A stretch of DNA of 64,000 nucleotides from Lachnospiraceae bacterium (lineage in GTDB: Bacteria; Bacillota; Clostridia; Lachnospirales; Lachnospiraceae): positions 61,241 through 125,240 of the forward strand of contig JAFVCL010000016.1 of the NCBI GenBank assembly GCA_017479285.1. Direction: 5' to 3'. Shown in pieces: positions 16,338 to 27,689 of this stretch. The position numbers and the translations under genes were made by a program. Below the pieces are notes generated by a model. That model ran no database searches, was not told the origin of the DNA, and saw nothing but the letters and a program-made list of their open reading frames with translations. Each line of letters begins with the position of its first letter. Position 1 is the stretch's first letter.

Positions 16338-16406
16338 TTACTGGAAGCAGTGTGAATGATCCGCCGTTCGACCGATATATGCGTAACGACGGACAGACAT
16401 ACTTAT

Positions 16407-16431
16407 AGTGAACGAATTTAATCCGTTCACT
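16407..16431 (+). promoter_or_regulatory. Leader hairpin before rfbD
   Basis: AGTGAACG (16407-16414) and CGTTCACT (16424-16431) form a perfect 8-bp stem directly before the AGAGGAG ribosome site. It could be an operator or could modulate translation; no known motif is recognised. Confidence 0.4.
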
Positions 16432-16450
16432 TTCAGAGGAGTCATAAAGC

Positions 16451-17368
16451 ATGAAAATACTTGTTACAGGAGTAGCCGGTCAGCTGGGCCACGATGTTAT
16501 GAACGAGCTGGCAAAAAGAGGGATAGAGGGAATAGGCAGTGACCTTGCGCCTGAGTACTCGGGAGAAGCGGACGGATCGCCGGTTACAAAGATGCCTTAT
16601 TTCGGCCTTGATATAACCGATGAGGCTGCCGTAAAAAAGCTTATATCGGATATAAAGCCGGATGCTGTTATCCACTGCGCAGCGTGGACGGCTGTGGACC
16701 TGGCCGAGGACGAGGATAAAAAAGAAAAGGTCAGGGCAATAAATGCGAAGGGAACGGGATATATTGCCGGAGCGGTGGCAGATATCGGGGCAAAGATGCT
16801 CTATATCTCCACAGACTATGTATTCGGGGGACAGGGGGATGAGCCCTGGGATCCGGATTGCAGGGATTACGCTCCGATAAATTTCTACGGACAGACCAAA
16901 TTAGAGGGTGAACTCGCGGTGGCGAAGGCTCTCGATAAGTTCTTTATAGTCCGTATTGCATGGGTTTTCGGAAAGAACGGGAAGAATTTTGTAAAGACGA
17001 TGCTTAATGTCGGAAAGACCCACGAGGAGGTCAGAGTCGTAAACGACCAGATCGGAACGCCGACTTACACACTTGATCTTGCAAGATTGCTTGTCGATAT
17101 GATACAGACGGAAAAGTACGGTTATTACCATGCGACAAACGAGGGTGGGTACATTTCCTGGTATGATTTTACCCGGGAGATATACCGCATCGCGGGTCTT
17201 AATACAAAGGTTACGCCCGTGACTACCGCGGAATACGGGCTTTCAAAGGCGGCAAGACCTTTCAACAGCCGACTTGATAAGGGTAAGCTCGTAAAGATGG
17301 GATTTGAGCCCCTGCCAACCTGGCAGGATGCGCTTGAGAGATATATCCCGCTGGTGGAGGAAATATAG
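16451..17368 (+). CDS. rfbD: dTDP-4-dehydrorhamnose reductase
   Basis: A 305-residue extended short-chain reductase, the last enzyme of dTDP-L-rhamnose synthesis (NADPH-dependent reduction of dTDP-6-deoxy-L-lyxo-4-hexulose). The N-terminal Rossmann motif is VTGVAGQLG; the catalytic YxxxK is in FYGQTKLEGE with the preceding Ser/Thr of ISTDYVF; 'RIAWVFG' and 'NDQIGTPTYT' are RfbD signatures. Length is normal. The gene has AGAGGAG before its ATG. The other rml genes are not in the window, so it is a detached copy. Product would feed surface polysaccharide synthesis. Confidence 0.9.
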   Translation: MKILVTGVAGQLGHDVMNELAKRGIEGIGSDLAPEYSGEADGSPVTKMPYFGLDITDEAAVKKLISDIKPDAVIHCAAWTAVDLAEDEDKKEKVRAINAKGTGYIAGAVADIGAKMLYISTDYVFGGQGDEPWDPDCRDYAPINFYGQTKLEGELAVAKALDKFFIVRIAWVFGKNGKNFVKTMLNVGKTHEEVRVVNDQIGTPTYTLDLARLLVDMIQTEKYGYYHATNEGGYISWYDFTREIYRIAGLNTKVTPVTTAEYGLSKAARPFNSRLDKGKLVKMGFEPLPTWQDALERYIPLVEEI

Positions 17369-17449
17369 TGCGTTAACGCATTTTGCTAAATTCTGCGCTG
17401 TAAAAGATGCAGCGCGGTCAGCTATAGAAAGGAAGCGGTTTTAAACCGC
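17369..17449 (+). repeat. Three consecutive palindromes between rfbD and the next gene
   Basis: TGCGTTAACGCA (17369-17380) begins directly after the rfbD stop and is followed by TTTT. GCGCTG/CAGCGC (17395-17400, 17410-17415) form a second stem, and GCGGTTT/AAACCGC (17435-17441, 17443-17449) a third just before the next ribosome site. The first may act as a weak terminator; the purpose of the cluster is unknown. Confidence 0.5.
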
Positions 17450-17459
17450 AGGTAAAGAA

Positions 17460-17960
17460 ATGAGTGAAAGTTATGTAGAGTGTCTTGTTAAGGCACGACA
17501 GAATGTTATGGCAAAGGCTCTTATGATACTTCTTATAGTTCTGGGCGTGGCAGCGCTTATCGCCGCGTTCCTGTTTGGACTGTTCTGGCTTATCATATTC
17601 GCGATCGGCTTCGGGATCGGTGCTTATTTTGCTGCGAGATATATAAATGTCGAGTATGAGTATCTTTACATAGACAAGGAGCTTGTCATCGACAAGATCT
17701 ACAATCAGGAAAAGAGAAAGAGAATTGCCACCTACAGCTTTGACAAGATTCAGGTTATCGCGCCGGTAAAGTCATATCATCTTGCTAATTTCGGAAAGCT
17801 TTCGGATAAGCCGAAGGATTACAGCATAGGCTATGAGGAACAGCCGGATCTTCGCTATGTGCTTTTCTACGAGGGGCAGGAGCAGGTTCTTTTCTCGCCC
17901 AACGAGGAACTGGTAAAGATAATGAAGAATGCAGCGCCGAGAAAGGTTTTCAGCGATTGA
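17460..17960 (+). CDS. DUF6106-like membrane protein
   Basis: A 166-residue protein with two adjacent transmembrane helices (about residues 20-60: LMILLIVLGVAALIAAFLFG and LFWLIIFAIGFGIGAYFAAR), followed by a cytosolic domain of about 100 residues with 'INVEYEYLYIDKELVIDKIYNQ', 'SFDKIQVIAPVKSYHL' and 'RYVLFYEGQEQVLFSPNEEL'. It matches my memory of DUF6106, a family found in Lachnospiraceae next to guaB. The cytosolic part resembles bacterial PH-like domains. Function unknown. Confidence 0.6.
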   Translation: MSESYVECLVKARQNVMAKALMILLIVLGVAALIAAFLFGLFWLIIFAIGFGIGAYFAARYINVEYEYLYIDKELVIDKIYNQEKRKRIATYSFDKIQVIAPVKSYHLANFGKLSDKPKDYSIGYEEQPDLRYVLFYEGQEQVLFSPNEELVKIMKNAAPRKVFSD

Positions 17961-18006
17961 ACTTCTTTGCCGCTTTACCATGCTACCGCACTAACAAAAA
18001 TTCCCG

Positions 18007-18035
18007 TTGAAAAATTTCTTGAAATGTTTTATAGT
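18007..18035 (+). promoter_or_regulatory. guaB promoter
   Basis: TTGAAA (18007-18012), 17-base spacer, TATAGT (18030-18035), about 50 bases before the guaB start. No purine riboswitch or other structured leader fits in the space. Confidence 0.6.
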
Positions 18036-18075
18036 ATTAAAAATTTATTTTCAGGCAATCGTTTTAAAATTTTAG

Positions 18076-19545
<1,470 letters not shown>

Positions 19546-19622
19546 GATACAGAGCGCCCCCGGAAGACCGGTCCGGTTTCCGGGAAGACGCGAAGCTATC
19601 CGGCATATCCGAATATTATTAC

Positions 19623-19657
19623 CGGGCAGGAAAGAAATAGTTTCCTGCCCGATTTTT
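19623..19657 (+). terminator. guaB terminator
   Basis: A perfect 11-bp stem (CGGGCAGGAAA 19623-19633; TTTCCTGCCCG 19641-19651) with a 7-base loop and a run of five T. Confidence 0.9.
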
Positions 19658-19660
19658 ATG

Positions 19661-19689
19661 TTTAAAATCAGCTCATGTTATGATACAAT
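19661..19689 (+). promoter_or_regulatory. Candidate promoter of the GGDEF-EAL gene
   Basis: TTTAAA (19661-19666), 17-base spacer, TACAAT (19684-19689). If correct, the start codons at 19658 and 19679 lie upstream of the transcript, which supports the ATG at 19730. Confidence 0.45.
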
Positions 19690-19729
19690 ATTGAAGAAAA
19701 TGACTATGTATTCAAAGAAAGTACCGACC

Positions 19730-22342
19730 ATGCAAAAGAAAGAATACAACGAAGTAATAAATCTTAGTTCCTTAAAGAAAATACAGGGCGAGTATTCCCG
19801 TGTTGCAGGGGTGGCTACCGTTTGCTGCAACATCGAGGGAGAGGTAATAGGCTTTGACGGGGAATTACCCGGGATAACGGATGATGATAACTGGGCCGTG
19901 CAGTTTACGGAGCTGGATGTTGCAAAGGAGCTTTTAAGGGCAGTGGGGGAGGATTCCATCGAGGATGTCTCCTTTATGCGTCTACCCGGAGAGAAGGATG
20001 GTGAAGGCTGCTGGCTGGCGGCGGTGGCGATAAGAATCGAGGGACATATCGTCTCTATCTGGCTGATCGCGGCACCGGGAAGTTTTACCGAAAGGCAGCT
20101 TATCGACAGGACGGATATGCTCCGGGATACCTGCAGTATGGTATATGCCGGAAGACTTAACCTAATTGATGCAGAGATAAAGAATATAAAACGCAGGGAT
20201 GCCGAGGGCGAGCAGAGAATGCTCAGCAAGGCATATAAGGCCAATTCCAATCTTTTTAATCTCCTCGGGAGCAAAGCCGCTACGGAGACCATCTTTCAAC
20301 TGTGGCTTGAGACTGCGGCGGGGTATCTTGAGTCGGACGGAGCCGCAATATACAGGTTCGAGGGCAAGGGCAACGGATACGATATACTCGCGGAGTACGT
20401 GAGAAAAGGATATATGCCCCCCTTTGTTCCGGATGAGAAGAAGGAAAAAGGCATAGAGGCTCTTAACAGAGAGACTCCCGTAATACTTTCATCGGATGCC
20501 TTAAACCGCGAGGAGAACAGAGTTCTCTCCGAGGCAGGCATTAAGGCAATTATCACGATGCCGATAATAATGAAGAGCGATGGCTCCGGAAATATGCTGG
20601 CGGTGTTCCGCGTTTATGATAACGAAAGGCAGTGGTCCTCGGAGGATGTAAGGTTTATTTCCGATGCGGTAAAGCTTATACAGAGCATAATCGTAACGAG
20701 AATAAACAGAAACTCCCTTGCCGGATCCTTCCAGGCTCTCGAGGACATCCTTAACAATATCGGAGTTTCATTCTATCTTACCTCAAAGGACGGCAAAAAG
20801 ATCATCTTTGTAAACAAGATGCTTATAGAAACCTTTGAGACTGAGTGGAAGGGCGGAAAGCTGCACTCGCAGGTTATCGACGGCATAAGCAATCTTAAAT
20901 ACGAACAGAACCTTGAGATATATAATTCAAGACTCGACAGGTGGTATGAGGTGAGCTCAAAGGAGATCGAGTGGGTGGACGGCTCGGCGGCTATCCTTTA
21001 TACACTCTACGATGTGACTGACAGAAAGCTGCACCAGAGCAAGATAGAGCAGCAGGCCTTTACCGATTTCCTTACCGGCCTTTACAATCGTATGTGCTGC
21101 GAGAGAGATCTTGCGAGACTAATAGATGAGGTTGAAAGGGACGGGACACAGGGGGCTCTTATATATCTCGACCTTGACGACTTTAAACATATAAATGACG
21201 GACTTGGACATCAATACGGTGATGTGCTTTTGAAATCAATATCCAACGCCATGAGGTCGGTTCACGGTGTGGAGAATAACTGTTACCGCATGGGTGGAGA
21301 CGAGTTTGTAATACTTATTCCCCCTTCGTCCTTTGACAGATTTGAGGCGATCCTTACGGAAATCAAGGATCTTTTCAGCAAGCCGTTTTATCTCAAGGAT
21401 TCGGACTATTACTGCACCTCGAGTATCGGAGTGGTAACCTTCCCCGACAACGGAAATACCGTGCAGGGACTTATCCGCAAGGCGGATGTCGCCATGTATG
21501 AGGCGAAAAAGAGCGGTAAAAACCGTATGGCCCGCTACAGCTCGGACCAGGATTCCGAAGCCGGAAGGCGCCTCGACATGGAAAAGAACATGCGAGATGC
21601 GGAGGATACGGATTACAAGGAATTCCGGGTATACTACCAGCCCATCATCGATGTGGAGGACGGTCTTGAGGAATGTGTCGGAGCAGAGGCGCTTGTCCGC
21701 TGGGATTCCAAGCAGCTTGGATTTGTATCCCCTGTGGATTTCATTCCCCTGGCGGAGTATCTCGGACTTATCAACCCCATCGGCGACCATGTGCTCAAGG
21801 AGGCCTGCAGGACAGTAAAATCGTGGAATGACAGAGGCTACGATTATATGAAGGTCAATGTCAACCTTTCCGTAGTCCAGCTCCTCCAGAACAATATCGT
21901 GGAAATAGTGGAACAGACGATAAAGGAGACTGGGCTTGAGCCCAGGAACCTGACCCTTGAAGTTACCGAGAGCCTTGCGATAAATGATATGCAGAGGATG
22001 ATAGGGATCCTTTCAAAGATAAAGGCACTGGGCGTGTCGATAGCGCTTGACGATTTCGGAACAGGTTATTCCTCCCTCAACCATATAAGGGAGATACCTT
22101 TTGATATTATAAAGGTTGACCAGAGCTTTGTCAGGGACCTTGCCGAGGATGCGTATTCACAGGCCTTCGTAAAGATGGTCGCGGAGCTTGCCGAGACCCG
22201 GGGAGTCAAGATATGCGTGGAAGGAATCGAAACGCCCGAGCAGTATAATGTGGTAAAGAATTTCAAGGTCAAGTACATCCAGGGCTTTTATTTCGACAAA
22301 CCGCTGCCGAGGGAAATATTTGAGGACAAGTACCTCAGGTAG
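19730..22342 (+). CDS. GGDEF-EAL cyclic-di-GMP enzyme with sensory N-terminus
   Basis: With the ATG at 19730 the protein has 870 residues; the longer frame from 19658 overlaps the guaB terminator. No transmembrane helices, so it is cytosolic. Order: an N-terminal PocR-like sensory region (LKKIQGEYSRVAGVATVCCN), a coiled linker, a GAF-like domain (about 170-330), a PAS-like domain (about 335-435), then GGDEF (motif YRMGGDEFVIL near residue 521) and EAL (GAEALVRW near 651, VNVNLS, LEVTES, LDDFGTGYSS, VEGIET). Both active sites look complete; the RxxD inhibitory site before GGDEF is absent. So it can be a diguanylate cyclase, a c-di-GMP phosphodiesterase, or both. The input signal is unknown. 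Confidence 0.85.
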   Translation: MQKKEYNEVINLSSLKKIQGEYSRVAGVATVCCNIEGEVIGFDGELPGITDDDNWAVQFTELDVAKELLRAVGEDSIEDVSFMRLPGEKDGEGCWLAAVAIRIEGHIVSIWLIAAPGSFTERQLIDRTDMLRDTCSMVYAGRLNLIDAEIKNIKRRDAEGEQRMLSKAYKANSNLFNLLGSKAATETIFQLWLETAAGYLESDGAAIYRFEGKGNGYDILAEYVRKGYMPPFVPDEKKEKGIEALNRETPVILSSDALNREENRVLSEAGIKAIITMPIIMKSDGSGNMLAVFRVYDNERQWSSEDVRFISDAVKLIQSIIVTRINRNSLAGSFQALEDILNNIGVSFYLTSKDGKKIIFVNKMLIETFETEWKGGKLHSQVIDGISNLKYEQNLEIYNSRLDRWYEVSSKEIEWVDGSAAILYTLYDVTDRKLHQSKIEQQAFTDFLTGLYNRMCCERDLARLIDEVERDGTQGALIYLDLDDFKHINDGLGHQYGDVLLKSISNAMRSVHGVENNCYRMGGDEFVILIPPSSFDRFEAILTEIKDLFSKPFYLKDSDYYCTSSIGVVTFPDNGNTVQGLIRKADVAMYEAKKSGKNRMARYSSDQDSEAGRRLDMEKNMRDAEDTDYKEFRVYYQPIIDVEDGLEECVGAEALVRWDSKQLGFVSPVDFIPLAEYLGLINPIGDHVLKEACRTVKSWNDRGYDYMKVNVNLSVVQLLQNNIVEIVEQTIKETGLEPRNLTLEVTESLAINDMQRMIGILSKIKALGVSIALDDFGTGYSSLNHIREIPFDIIKVDQSFVRDLAEDAYSQAFVKMVAELAETRGVKICVEGIETPEQYNVVKNFKVKYIQGFYFDKPLPREIFEDKYLR

Positions 22343-22445
22343 TACCGCGGAAAGGCTCCGGGACTCAAAAAGGCTCGGAATACCGGCAGAAACACTGAAA
22401 ACAGTACGCATAAATAGTGTACACGGATATAAGGAGAAATGAAAA

Positions 22446-23153
22446 ATGACATCCATGAAGCAGGAACTATCCACCAACGCTTATCCCGGAAGGGGAATCG
22501 TCGTAGGAGTTACTCCGGACGGAAAGCAGGCTGTTACCGCATATTTCATTATGGGAAGAAGCTCGAACAGCCGTAACAGGGTATTTGTAGAGGACGGAAG
22601 AGGCATAAGGACACAGGCCTTTGACCCCTCAAAGCTGGAGGACCCCAGCCTTATAATTTACGCGCCTGTAAGAGTTCTGGGTACGGATACGATAGTAACC
22701 AACGGTGATCAGACGGACACGATCTACGAGGGAATGGAGAGGGGAGAGACCTTTGAGCAGTCGTTAAGATGCAGAGAGTTTGAACCCGACGCCCCCAACT
22801 ACACACCCCGGATCTCGGCGGTAATGCATCTTGCGGACTCTAAGTTTTCCTATGAGATGTCGATATTAAAAAGCAACAACGGAGACCCCTCATCCTGCAG
22901 ACGATTTACATACAGCTATGAGAATCCCAAGGCCGGGGAGGGTCATTTCATCCACACATACCAGCATGACGGAAACCCGCTTCCGAGCTACGAAGGAGAG
23001 CCCACATCCGTCGAGATAGGCAGTGATATCGATGAGTTTACCGAGCTTCTCTGGAGTAATCTTAATGAGGAGAATAAGGTTTCCCTTTTTGTAAGATATA
23101 TTGATATCGTCGACGGAAGCGAGACGACAAGAATCGTAAACAAGAACAGATAA
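22446..23153 (+). CDS. IMP cyclohydrolase, PurO-like
   Basis: A 235-residue protein with AAGGAG before the ATG. 'YPGRGIVVGVTPDGKQAVTAYFIMGRSSNSRNRVF' at the start, 'YAPVRVLG..TIVTNGDQTDTI' and 'PNYTPRISAVMH' are the pattern of the PurO-like IMP cyclohydrolase family, which closes FAICAR to IMP, the last step of purine synthesis. The adjacent gene encodes a separate AICAR formyltransferase, so the two reactions normally carried by bifunctional PurH are split here. The two genes are 36 bases apart and probably co-transcribed. Confidence 0.85.
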   Translation: MTSMKQELSTNAYPGRGIVVGVTPDGKQAVTAYFIMGRSSNSRNRVFVEDGRGIRTQAFDPSKLEDPSLIIYAPVRVLGTDTIVTNGDQTDTIYEGMERGETFEQSLRCREFEPDAPNYTPRISAVMHLADSKFSYEMSILKSNNGDPSSCRRFTYSYENPKAGEGHFIHTYQHDGNPLPSYEGEPTSVEIGSDIDEFTELLWSNLNEENKVSLFVRYIDIVDGSETTRIVNKNR

Positions 23154-23189
23154 CAGATATATACATTTACTTATACGAGGTATATTTTC

Positions 23190-24368
23190 ATGAGTGAGAT
23201 ACAGTTAAAGTACGGATGTAATCCGAACCAGAAGCCTTCAAGAATCTATATGGAGGACGGGAGTGAGCTTCCGGTAAAGGTGTTAAACGGAAAGCCCGGT
23301 TATATCAATTTTCTTGATGCATTTAACGGTTGGCAGCTTGTAAAGGAATTAAAGGAGGCAACGGGTCTTCCCGCAGCAACCTCCTTTAAGCACGTTTCAC
23401 CTGCGGGCGCTGCCGTGGGACTTCCGCTTTCCGATACTCTTGCAAAGATCTACTGGGTGGACGATCTCGGAGAACTCAGCCCCCTTGCGTGTGCTTATGC
23501 GAGGGCAAGAGGCGCTGACAGAATGTCCTCCTTCGGTGATTTTATCGCTCTTTCGGATGTGTGCGATGCGGATACCGCGCGTCTTATCAAAAGAGAGGTT
23601 TCCGACGGAGTTATCGCTCCCGGGTATACGGAGGAAGCAATGGAGCTTCTTACGCAGAAGAAAAAGGGTAATTACAATATCCTTGAGATCGATCCCTCCT
23701 ACAAGCCCGCACCCATCGAGAAGAAGCAGGTATACGGAGTTACCTTTGAGCAGGGAAGAAACGAGTTGGATGTAAACAGCGGCCTTCTTGACAATATCGT
23801 TACGGAGAATAAGACCATCCCTGAAAAGGCTCTTATCGATATGAAGATTTCACTTATCGTTCTTAAGTATACCCAGTCAAACTCCGTATGCTATGTAAAG
23901 GACGGGCAGGCGATCGGTATCGGCGCGGGGCAGCAGTCCAGGATCCACTGCACAAGACTTGCCGGAAGCAAGGCTGATAACTGGTATCTCCGTCAGTCGC
24001 CGCGTGTTATGGGACTTCAGTTTGTGGACGGACTCGGACGCGCTGACAGAGATAATGCGATCGATGTTTATATAGGTGATGAATATGAGGATATTCTCGC
24101 GGAGGGAGTATGGCAGAAAACCTTTAAGGTAAAGCCGGAGGTATTTACGCGCGAGGAGAAAAAGGAGTGGCTGAAGGGACTTAGTGATGTAACCGTTGGT
24201 TCGGACGCCTTCTTCCCCTTCTCCGACAATATCGAGAGAGCGAGAAAGAGCGGTGTAAAGTATATCGCCCAGCCCGGAGGCTCGGTAAGAGATGATGCGG
24301 TTATCGACTGCTGCAATAAGTACGACATGGTAATGGCATTTACCGGGATAAGACTCTTCCATCATTGA
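23190..24368 (+). CDS. Stand-alone AICAR formyltransferase (PurH-type C-terminal domain)
   Basis: A 392-residue protein that begins directly with the formyltransferase part of PurH: 'LKYGCNPNQKPSRIY', 'TSFKHVSPAGAAVG' (the Lys-His pair of the active site), 'ARARGADRMSSFGDFIALSD', 'TQSNSVCYVKDGQAIGIGAGQQSRIHCTRLA' and 'SDAFFPFSDNIERA'. The MGS-like IMP cyclohydrolase domain at the N-terminus of PurH is absent; its job should be done by the PurO-like protein upstream. It transfers a formyl group from 10-formyl-tetrahydrofolate to AICAR. Confidence 0.9.
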   Translation: MSEIQLKYGCNPNQKPSRIYMEDGSELPVKVLNGKPGYINFLDAFNGWQLVKELKEATGLPAATSFKHVSPAGAAVGLPLSDTLAKIYWVDDLGELSPLACAYARARGADRMSSFGDFIALSDVCDADTARLIKREVSDGVIAPGYTEEAMELLTQKKKGNYNILEIDPSYKPAPIEKKQVYGVTFEQGRNELDVNSGLLDNIVTENKTIPEKALIDMKISLIVLKYTQSNSVCYVKDGQAIGIGAGQQSRIHCTRLAGSKADNWYLRQSPRVMGLQFVDGLGRADRDNAIDVYIGDEYEDILAEGVWQKTFKVKPEVFTREEKKEWLKGLSDVTVGSDAFFPFSDNIERARKSGVKYIAQPGGSVRDDAVIDCCNKYDMVMAFTGIRLFHH

Positions 24369-24380
24369 TGGGAATGATTT

Positions 24381-25898
24381 ATGAAATTAAGTGATCTGCT
24401 TGTATACAAAGAAATATGGATCCAGTGCCATGACAATCCGGATCCGGACACGATAGGCGCAGGTTTTGCGCTCTACTCCTTCTACAAAGAAAAGGGAGTT
24501 CCGGTAAGACTGTTTTACAGCGGGGCAAACAGGATTTCAAAGAGTAATCTCCTTATCATGACGGAGCTGCTTGGAATCCCGCTTGAATATATCCCGCCGG
24601 AGGAGGCTCTTTCGTTTCGGACGGAAGGACTTTTGCTTACCGTGGATTGTCAGTATGGTGCGGGAAATGTGACAAATATAAGCGCAAAGAATATAGCGAC
24701 CATCGATCATCATCCGATGGAGTCCGGAATCGTCTCCAACATAAGGATAAGGCCGGAGCTCGGAAGCTGTTCGACACTGGTCTGGGAGATGCTCCGGGAG
24801 GAGAAATATCCTGTGGACGACAATAAGTTTATCGGAACGGCGCTGTATTATGGACTTTATACCGATACCAACCAGTTTTCGGAGCTTTTCGGGGCGGAAG
24901 ACCTTGATATGAGGGATGCGCTGACGGTTGACGCCCGGATAATGCAAAAGCTTAGAAAGACAAACCTATCCCTCAGGGAGCTTGAGGTGGCGGGCATAGC
25001 GATGAAGAATTATTATTATGATCCCGTGGACCGCTATGCGCTTATAAAGACGCTTCCCTGTGATTCAAATGTTCTCGGCCTGATAGCGGATTTTCTTATG
25101 CAGGTTGGAGAGATCGATATCTGCGTTGTGTATAACGAGGTGGATGACGGCTTTAAGCTTTCCGTAAGAAGCTGTATCCGGGAGGTAAACGCAAATGAGC
25201 TTGCGGTTTATCTTACGAGAGAGATCGGAACCGGAGGCGGTCACTACGAAAAGGCCGGTGGTTTTATAAGCCGGAAGCTGTACAGCGAAAGATATTCCGA
25301 TATGGATACCGAGAGGTATTTTAAGATATGTCTTTCCGAGTATTGCCAGTCCTTTGAACTCATAATGGGTGCCGATTACAGCTTCCCGAAGGGAAAGATC
25401 GTCAAGAAATACATCCGCAATGACAGACCGGTTATGATGGTACGGCCGGAAAGTTTTCTTACCCCGGGAAGTAAAGTGACCTTCAGATGGGGAAAGACAT
25501 CCTTTGATATCGAGGTCGCCCATGATGAATATTGGGCTATAGAAAAGGAAGGCTATATACAGCGCCTTTCAAGAAAAGTTTTCGCAGAGAACTTTGAGCC
25601 TGTGGATGAGGAGATACCTACGGGATATGGCGGTGAAAGGGGGCTTCCGACTGTCAGGAACTGGCAGGATGGAAGGGTTTATTCGATTGTCGGGTATGCC
25701 GTGCTTTGCAGACCAAAGGATGAGCTTCGTGCCAGAGGGTACAGGCTTACGAAAAATGTAAAGCTTTTTCCGGAGTGGAGCGACAGCAGATACATTACGG
25801 GGTACACCGGAGATTATCTGCTTGAGAGTGAAAAAGGAAATACGATTTTTATAGAGCCGGGTGATTTTTTTGAGGATTATTACCGGCCGGAAAAATGA
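24381..25898 (+). CDS. DHH/DHHA1 family phosphoesterase with extra C-terminal domain
   Basis: A 505-residue protein. DHH motifs: [13 protein letters not shown] (I), TVDCQYGAG (II), ATIDHHPME (III), plus '[11 protein letters not shown]' and, in DHHA1, '[12 protein letters not shown]', which binds the substrate end. This is the fold of NrnA oligoribonucleases and pAp phosphatases, so it may degrade very short RNAs or cyclic dinucleotide products. About 170 residues after DHHA1 (from about 335) add a domain not found in NrnA, with '[31 protein letters not shown]' and '[34 protein letters not shown]'. It starts 12 bases after the formyltransferase stop and overlaps the window before glnS, so it is in the same run of genes. 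Confidence 0.75.
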   Translation: MKLSDLLVYKEIWIQCHDNPDPDTIGAGFALYSFYKEKGVPVRLFYSGANRISKSNLLIMTELLGIPLEYIPPEEALSFRTEGLLLTVDCQYGAGNVTNISAKNIATIDHHPMESGIVSNIRIRPELGSCSTLVWEMLREEKYPVDDNKFIGTALYYGLYTDTNQFSELFGAEDLDMRDALTVDARIMQKLRKTNLSLRELEVAGIAMKNYYYDPVDRYALIKTLPCDSNVLGLIADFLMQVGEIDICVVYNEVDDGFKLSVRSCIREVNANELAVYLTREIGTGGGHYEKAGGFISRKLYSERYSDMDTERYFKICLSEYCQSFELIMGADYSFPKGKIVKKYIRNDRPVMMVRPESFLTPGSKVTFRWGKTSFDIEVAHDEYWAIEKEGYIQRLSRKVFAENFEPVDEEIPTGYGGERGLPTVRNWQDGRVYSIVGYAVLCRPKDELRARGYRLTKNVKLFPEWSDSRYITGYTGDYLLESEKGNTIFIEPGDFFEDYYRPEK

Positions 25899-25924
25899 TC
25901 TATATAAAGACTAAGGAGCGAAAC

Positions 25925-27598
25925 ATGGAGAATTCCAAGCATTTTATTGAAAATTTTATCGATGAGGATTTAAAGGAGGGCGTTTACGATCATGTACAGA
26001 CCCGTTTTCCTCCGGAGCCTAACGGCTATCTTCACATCGGACACGCAAAGAGTATAATCCTTAACAGCAATATGGCCAAGGAGTACGGCGGCAAGTTCAA
26101 CTTAAGATTCGACGATACGAACCCTACCAAGGAAAAGAGCGAATTTGTGGAGTCCATTAAGGAGGATGTCAAGTGGCTCGGTGCGGACTGGGAGGACAGG
26201 CTTTTCTTCGCGTCCGACTATTTCGATAAGATGTATGAGGCGGCGGAAAAGCTGATCCTTAAAGGTAAGGCCTATGTTTCGGATCTGTCCGCAGACGAGA
26301 TAAAGGAGTACAGAGGCTCATTTACGGAGCCCGGAAAGAACGACCCCTCAAGGGAGAGGAGCATCGAAGAGAATCTGCAGCTCTTCAGGGATATGAAGGC
26401 AGGAAAGTACGGGGACGGGGAGAAGGTGCTCCGTGCGAAGATAGATATGGCCGCACCGAATATCAATATGAGAGACCCGGTTATCTACCGTGTTGCACAC
26501 ATGACACATCACAATACCGGTGATAAGTGGTGTATCTACCCTATGTACGATTTTGCACATCCTCTTGAGGATGCTTTCGAGGGAATAACCCATTCGCTCT
26601 GTACACTTGAGTTCGAGGATCACAGACCGCTCTACGACTGGTTTGTGAGGGAGGTCGGATTTGAGATGCCTCCGAGACAGATCGAGTTTGCGAAGCTATA
26701 TCTCAATAATGTTGTCACCGGTAAAAGATATATTAAGAAGCTGGTGGAAACCGGAGTTGTTGACGGATGGGACGATCCGAGACTTGTCTCCATCGCAGCC
26801 CTTCGCCGCCGTGGATTTACGCCGGAGTCGATCCGCAAATTTGTGGAGATGTCCGGTATCTCAAAGGCACAGTCGGTTGCGGATTATGCGGCTCTGGAGT
26901 ATTGCATAAGAGAGGATCTTAAGCCCTCCGTAAGCCGGATGATGGTGGTTCTCGATCCCGTCAAACTCGTTATCGACAATTATCCCGAGGGAAAGACAGA
27001 GATGCTGACAGTTCCCAATAACCAGGAGAATGAAGCACTCGGAAGCCGGGAGATATCCTTTGGCAGAGAGCTTTATATAGAGCGGGATGACTTTATGGAG
27101 GAGCCTCCGAAGAAGTACTTCAGACTCTTCCCCGGAAATGAAGTAAGACTTATGAATGCGTATTTTGTGACCGCTACCTCATTCGAAAAGGATGAAAACG
27201 GGAATATTACTGTCGTGCATTGTACCTACGACCCGGAGTCAAGAGGAGGAAACAGCCCCGACGGAAGGAAAGTAAAGGGAACTATCCACTGGGTGGATGC
27301 CTCAAGCGCGGTACCTGTTACCGTAAGACTTTACGAGAACCTTATAGACGAGGAGAAGGCTAACGAAAAGGGCTCAATTTATGACGAGAACGGAGAGCTT
27401 TACTTAAATCCGAATTCGCTTCAGGTCTGCAACGCGTTTGCCGAGGCTTCTCTTAAGGATTCAAAGGCGTTTGACAGATTCCAGTTTGTAAGGCAGGGAT
27501 TCTTCTGTACCGACTGTAAGGATTCAAAGGAAGGGGCTCCTGTGTTTAACAGGATAGTCTCTCTTAAGAGTTCCTTTGTACTGCCGAAGACAGAGTAA
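25925..27598 (+). CDS. glnS: Glutaminyl-tRNA synthetase
   Basis: A 557-residue class Ic synthetase. The ATG at 25925 is preferred over the upstream frame start at 25895 because AAGGAG lies before it. HIGH motif is [10 protein letters not shown] after RFPPEPNG; the KMSKS position reads [12 protein letters not shown] in the usual GlnRS context, followed by '[26 protein letters not shown]'. The C-terminal beta-barrel anticodon-binding part is present ('[14 protein letters not shown]', '[11 protein letters not shown]'). It charges tRNA-Gln directly. No T-box leader is visible. Confidence 0.97.
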   Translation: MENSKHFIENFIDEDLKEGVYDHVQTRFPPEPNGYLHIGHAKSIILNSNMAKEYGGKFNLRFDDTNPTKEKSEFVESIKEDVKWLGADWEDRLFFASDYFDKMYEAAEKLILKGKAYVSDLSADEIKEYRGSFTEPGKNDPSRERSIEENLQLFRDMKAGKYGDGEKVLRAKIDMAAPNINMRDPVIYRVAHMTHHNTGDKWCIYPMYDFAHPLEDAFEGITHSLCTLEFEDHRPLYDWFVREVGFEMPPRQIEFAKLYLNNVVTGKRYIKKLVETGVVDGWDDPRLVSIAALRRRGFTPESIRKFVEMSGISKAQSVADYAALEYCIREDLKPSVSRMMVVLDPVKLVIDNYPEGKTEMLTVPNNQENEALGSREISFGRELYIERDDFMEEPPKKYFRLFPGNEVRLMNAYFVTATSFEKDENGNITVVHCTYDPESRGGNSPDGRKVKGTIHWVDASSAVPVTVRLYENLIDEEKANEKGSIYDENGELYLNPNSLQVCNAFAEASLKDSKAFDRFQFVRQGFFCTDCKDSKEGAPVFNRIVSLKSSFVLPKTE

Positions 27599-27689
27599 CT
27601 AAAGCCTACAGGGTAGAACTCATAGCATAAAAACAACAGACGGGAATTTTTTGTTCTGACTGTAAAAATAAAGTAAAGAGGTATTTAAA

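Noticed and set aside
19658-19729. Extended start of the GGDEF-EAL gene
   Set aside because: It overlaps the guaB terminator and lies upstream of the likely transcription start near 19696; the ATG at 19730 fits better.
25700-25925. T-box leader in front of glnS
   Set aside because: The upstream gene runs to 25898, leaving no room for a T-box structure.
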